A stretch of 64,000 nucleotides of DNA from Gymnopilus junonius. Taxonomy: Eukaryota > Basidiomycota > Agaricomycetes > Agaricales > Galerinaceae. The translations under genes and the position numbers were made by a program. The stretch spans positions 1 to 64,000 of the forward strand of contig JADNYJ010000120.1 of NCBI GenBank assembly GCA_015501075.1, written 5' to 3'. Below the pieces are notes generated by a model. That model saw only the letters and a program-made list of their open reading frames with translations, searched no databases and was not told where the DNA came from. Shown piece after piece: positions 61,429 to 64,000 of the stretch (positions are counted from its first letter, which is position 1; every line of letters starts with the position of its first letter).

Positions 61429-62206
61429 ATGATCTCTTTGTCCAATAGCATCATCGGCGGAGGGACATTCACGCAGCATGTTGTGAATCACTTCCGAGGA
61501 ACAAAGAGTACAGTTCAAACTTCTCTTATTCAATCCCAGTTCCCTAATTGACATATATCTTTTTGAAAGCTGGATTCAAGCTTCTCCAAGAGGCCATGGC
61601 TCCGGCACCTTTCACAACTCAGGTGAGCAATTCGATTCACTAAAGTGTCACCCAAATAACTGCACCATAGTGCTCCAAAGGATAATGAACTGGATTCTTG
61701 ATCAAGGTCCATACACACAGAATGCTCTTATAATGTGGTTGTAAGGGGCGGCCAGAGCAGGCAAGTCTGCTATAGCACAGACTATTGCATTCAGTTGGAC
61801 ATGACATGCCATTCGCTGAACTAGATGCACTGTACAAGCAGATTTTAGCCTCCTTGGAGGAGGCCTACTTGCATCAGGCCCTTCTCATAGTGGCCTTTCC
61901 TTTCATTTGTGGCGGAATTTCAAACTACACTAGTTGCAACATATATACAATAGGAAAATCTTGTCATTGGAGCCCGGGGAAGTTGAGGCTCTCTTTTTTG
62001 ATCTGACTTCTGTGATGGCTGTGGAGGATACGAAGACTTACAGTCATCCCAATAGTGGAATGTACAATGCACCTCATAGTCAGATGGTCACAGTGCTCAA
62101 CATCTTGCAAGATTCTTTATTAGATTTTCTACTGGATAAGTCACAATCAGGGCCTTACCACCTCGATCTTGAAGGACTTCATCTCTCCAATGTGTCCATT
62201 TCCTGA
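61429..62206 (+). pseudogene. NACHT-type NLR relic
   Basis: The beginning MISLSNSIIGGGTFTQHVVN matches the glycine-rich N-terminal motif of mushroom NACHT proteins (SGGTFNNV..-type). After an intron-like gap come AGFKLLQEAMAPA, then KCHPNNCTIVLQRIMNWI and WL, an in-frame TAA, and GAARAGKSAIAQT: the Walker A loop of the NTPase (61740-61780). The sequence then jumps directly to ELDALYKQILASLEEAYL and LSLEPGEVEALFFDLTSVMA, with HSQMVTVL and DSLLDFLLDKSQSGPYHLDL, the helical region normally about 200 residues further on. Walker B, sensors and the ligand-sensing repeats are gone. Fungal NLRs mediate non-self recognition and heterokaryon incompatibility; this copy is dead by internal deletion, stop and frame changes. 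Confidence 0.65.
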
Positions 62207-62278
62207 GTAGTGAGCTACCTGCATTTTATTCTGCCATATTTTCGGCTCATGGTCATGTAATCCACATCAATAGGGGAA

Positions 62279-62500
62279 ATGTTCTGTGATCCAGAGAATG
62301 CAAACTCCCACATCGAAGCCATGAAATTCTTACTATACAATCCTGAAGAAACATTGCGTACATTGGCCCTTAATTATGACACCTCACCATTTGACATTCG
62401 TCAAATATTCACGGAAATATTTGCAGCAGAGACTGCCTTAAATCTTCAGAAGACTTGGAGCTTCAGTTATTTTCGTACTTCCATTCTATTTTCTTACTGA
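62279..62500 (+). CDS. Short ORF, possibly a further piece of the NLR relic
   Basis: An ATG frame of 73 codons (MFCDPENANSHIEAMKFLLY at the start) just downstream of the NACHT fragment in the same direction. No recognised family; most likely part of the same decayed gene. Confidence 0.3.
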   Translation: MFCDPENANSHIEAMKFLLYNPEETLRTLALNYDTSPFDIRQIFTEIFAAETALNLQKTWSFSYFRTSILFSY

Positions 62501-62816
62501 ATTTTTTCAGACTTCTCTGATACAAGGTAGGTCATAGATTGAGAAGAAAAAGGAAAATATATTATTTATAATGGAAAGAATGTCAAACGAATTCAATGTA
62601 TGACTTTCCAATTTCTCAAGCTCACCACAGGGTGACTACCTGAGTCGAGTATTTCCCAGCTTTGGCCTGGATGATGCTGGCTCACCTGAAGAGCCCTCCC
62701 ACATGGATGTCAAATTGTACTATAAAAATCAGATTATTCCTTTGGGTTCATACTCTATCATTGATATGTTCTCTTCAACCAAATCGAGACCAAGGTGCCC
62801 ACTGTGTCTAGAGGCT
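62501..62816. other. Spacer
   Basis: No gene seen. Confidence 0.4.
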
Positions 62817-63603
62817 CACTTTCTATAGGTGTGGGCCTGCCTAATATTAAATAAAATTAAATAAATTAAATCGAAGAAGGGAGGGAAGAAATAAATAAAT
62901 CACACAGTGTCTATATAGGTGAAGGTCATCTAGCATGCCGTGATTTGATGAAATCTGCAGGGGCCGAAAGCAGTCCATTTTTTTGAGGCGTGCTTCGCGC
63001 ATTTGGGTATGAAATTGATCTGGTCCTTGATTTGGGTAGGTCCGAGTAGCACATTATTTTTTCCTACCGTGCTTCGCGCGGCCCTCTCAATATGCGTATG
63101 CACCAAGAACTGTGAATTGCATAGATGCCTTTCAAATACTCCAGGGTGGGGAGGTGAACAGGGTGGATTTTTGATTTATCTACCTCAAATGACCAGGATT
63201 ATTTATTTTTCTTGCGCACTTCGCATGCCCTCCCCATCCTCTTTAAATGTTACCCAGATTAAAAATTTTATCTTATTTTTCAAGCTCTCCAGATGCCTTC
63301 CAATCTTCAAAAGAATGTATGCAAAAGGGCCAGTTCATCACCTGACTGCACTGACCTAATGAGTTTCCTTGTACAGTGGTGTTCATTGAGTGGCCTCCCG
63401 AGCTAAGGAAAAGGTCAAATATTCTAAAATTTACCCCATGTTTGGGAATCAGGCTCATCTCACTGATTTATGCTCTGGTTCCGGACTTTCGCACCCCAGA
63501 ACATGTCGAAGTAGCTGCATTATTTGGCCGAGTTACTTTGTTTGTATATGATTATATTTTCAAACTCAGTTATATAGTATTTGGCCCACACCTATAGAAA
63601 GTG
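62817..63603. mobile_element. 787-bp element with 21-bp perfect terminal inverted repeats
   Basis: The left end reads CACTTTCTATAGGTGTGGGC followed by C; the right end is its exact complement (63583-63603). The interior is non-coding, AT-rich at the left (TAAATAAAATTAAATAAATT near 62850) and carries GTGCTTCGCGC twice (62989 and 63068) plus a diverged third copy near 63213. No clear target duplication (GAGG lies near both ends). Size and structure fit a non-autonomous DNA transposon of undetermined superfamily. Confidence 0.75.
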
Positions 63604-64000
63604 GAGGACATCTGGGATTCAAAAAGCGCGGCATGCGATGCGGGATCAAAACATGGCAGCAAACTCCGGAAGCTCACCTAATCACCACTACAGCATGCAA
63701 ATGGCCTCAAAAGTGGGAGTATACAACTGAATTCTGCAAAGGCCTTTGTGTAATTAAATTTATATATCTAATTGATAGTAATCCCCAAAATATTTGAAGA
63801 AAAGTACATTCAACATCGCATAATCAAACGAGGAAGCATAATGCTCAACTGGAAGGCAGCATCAGAGGCCCATTTGAAGTCCTCTTCTCTTAGAAATCCT
63901 CAGAGATGCAGAAGGCTATAACAGTAAATTTCTGACAGCTTCATGCCCTGCAATTATTATGCAGAGAGCAAAGACTGGGCTCATGAACAGTGCTTTATCC
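63604..64000. other. End of window, no gene seen
   Basis: AT-rich sequence without supported coding content. Confidence 0.4.

Overview
The window looks like nuclear DNA of a filamentous basidiomycete (Agaricomycetes, a mushroom-type fungus). Genes are interrupted by many short introns (mostly 50-70 nt, GT..AG), TATA boxes lie close to start codons, and the families are typical of such fungi: F-box and BTB proteins, a P450, fungal GSTs, a CBM1 protein, NIS1-like secreted proteins, a DUF7025-type AAA ATPase and NACHT/NLR debris. No taxon below class can be named from sequence alone. All coding calls rest on reading the frames, splice signals and motifs by eye; no database search was run.

Layout. 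0-5.8 kb: tail of a membrane protein (+), a 2OG-Fe(II) dioxygenase (-) and a large AAA ATPase (-). 5.8-8.7 kb: no gene seen. 8.7-14.9 kb: small basic protein (-) divergent from a MYND finger protein (+), a C2H2 protein (+), a protein-kinase remnant, and a Ser/Thr-rich single-pass membrane protein (+). 15.2-17.4 kb: tandem pair of NIS1-like secreted proteins (-), the second with ACG where ATG is expected. 17.8-20.5 kb: GH13 alpha-glucosidase (-). 20.5-24.1 kb: long gene-poor stretch, then a dual-specificity phosphatase (+). 28.1-30.1 kb: His/Arg/Ser-rich protein (-). 33.1-38.5 kb: cytochrome P450 and F-box/LRR-like protein (+).

From 39 kb on the window turns accessory: a broken BTB gene, an HNH-like remnant, a Tc1/mariner-type MITE with TA target sites, an intact BTB gene, a GST fragment, a micro-exon CBM1 gene, a SET-domain pseudogene, two tandemly duplicated GST genes, a ~4 kb hAT element with a decayed BED/hATC transposase, a NACHT NLR relic and a 787-bp element with 21-bp terminal inverted repeats.

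Two window-wide patterns stand out. First, at least eight otherwise well conserved genes or gene remnants carry single-base frame breaks, nearly all explicable as one base gained or lost in a short homopolymer. The GST pair proves the point internally: each copy keeps the base the other lacks. Either base-calling/assembly is imperfect here or many genes are young pseudogenes. Second, several genes (phosphatase, BTB, both GSTs) are C-rich at wobble positions in their 5' half and switch sharply to G-rich in their 3' half.
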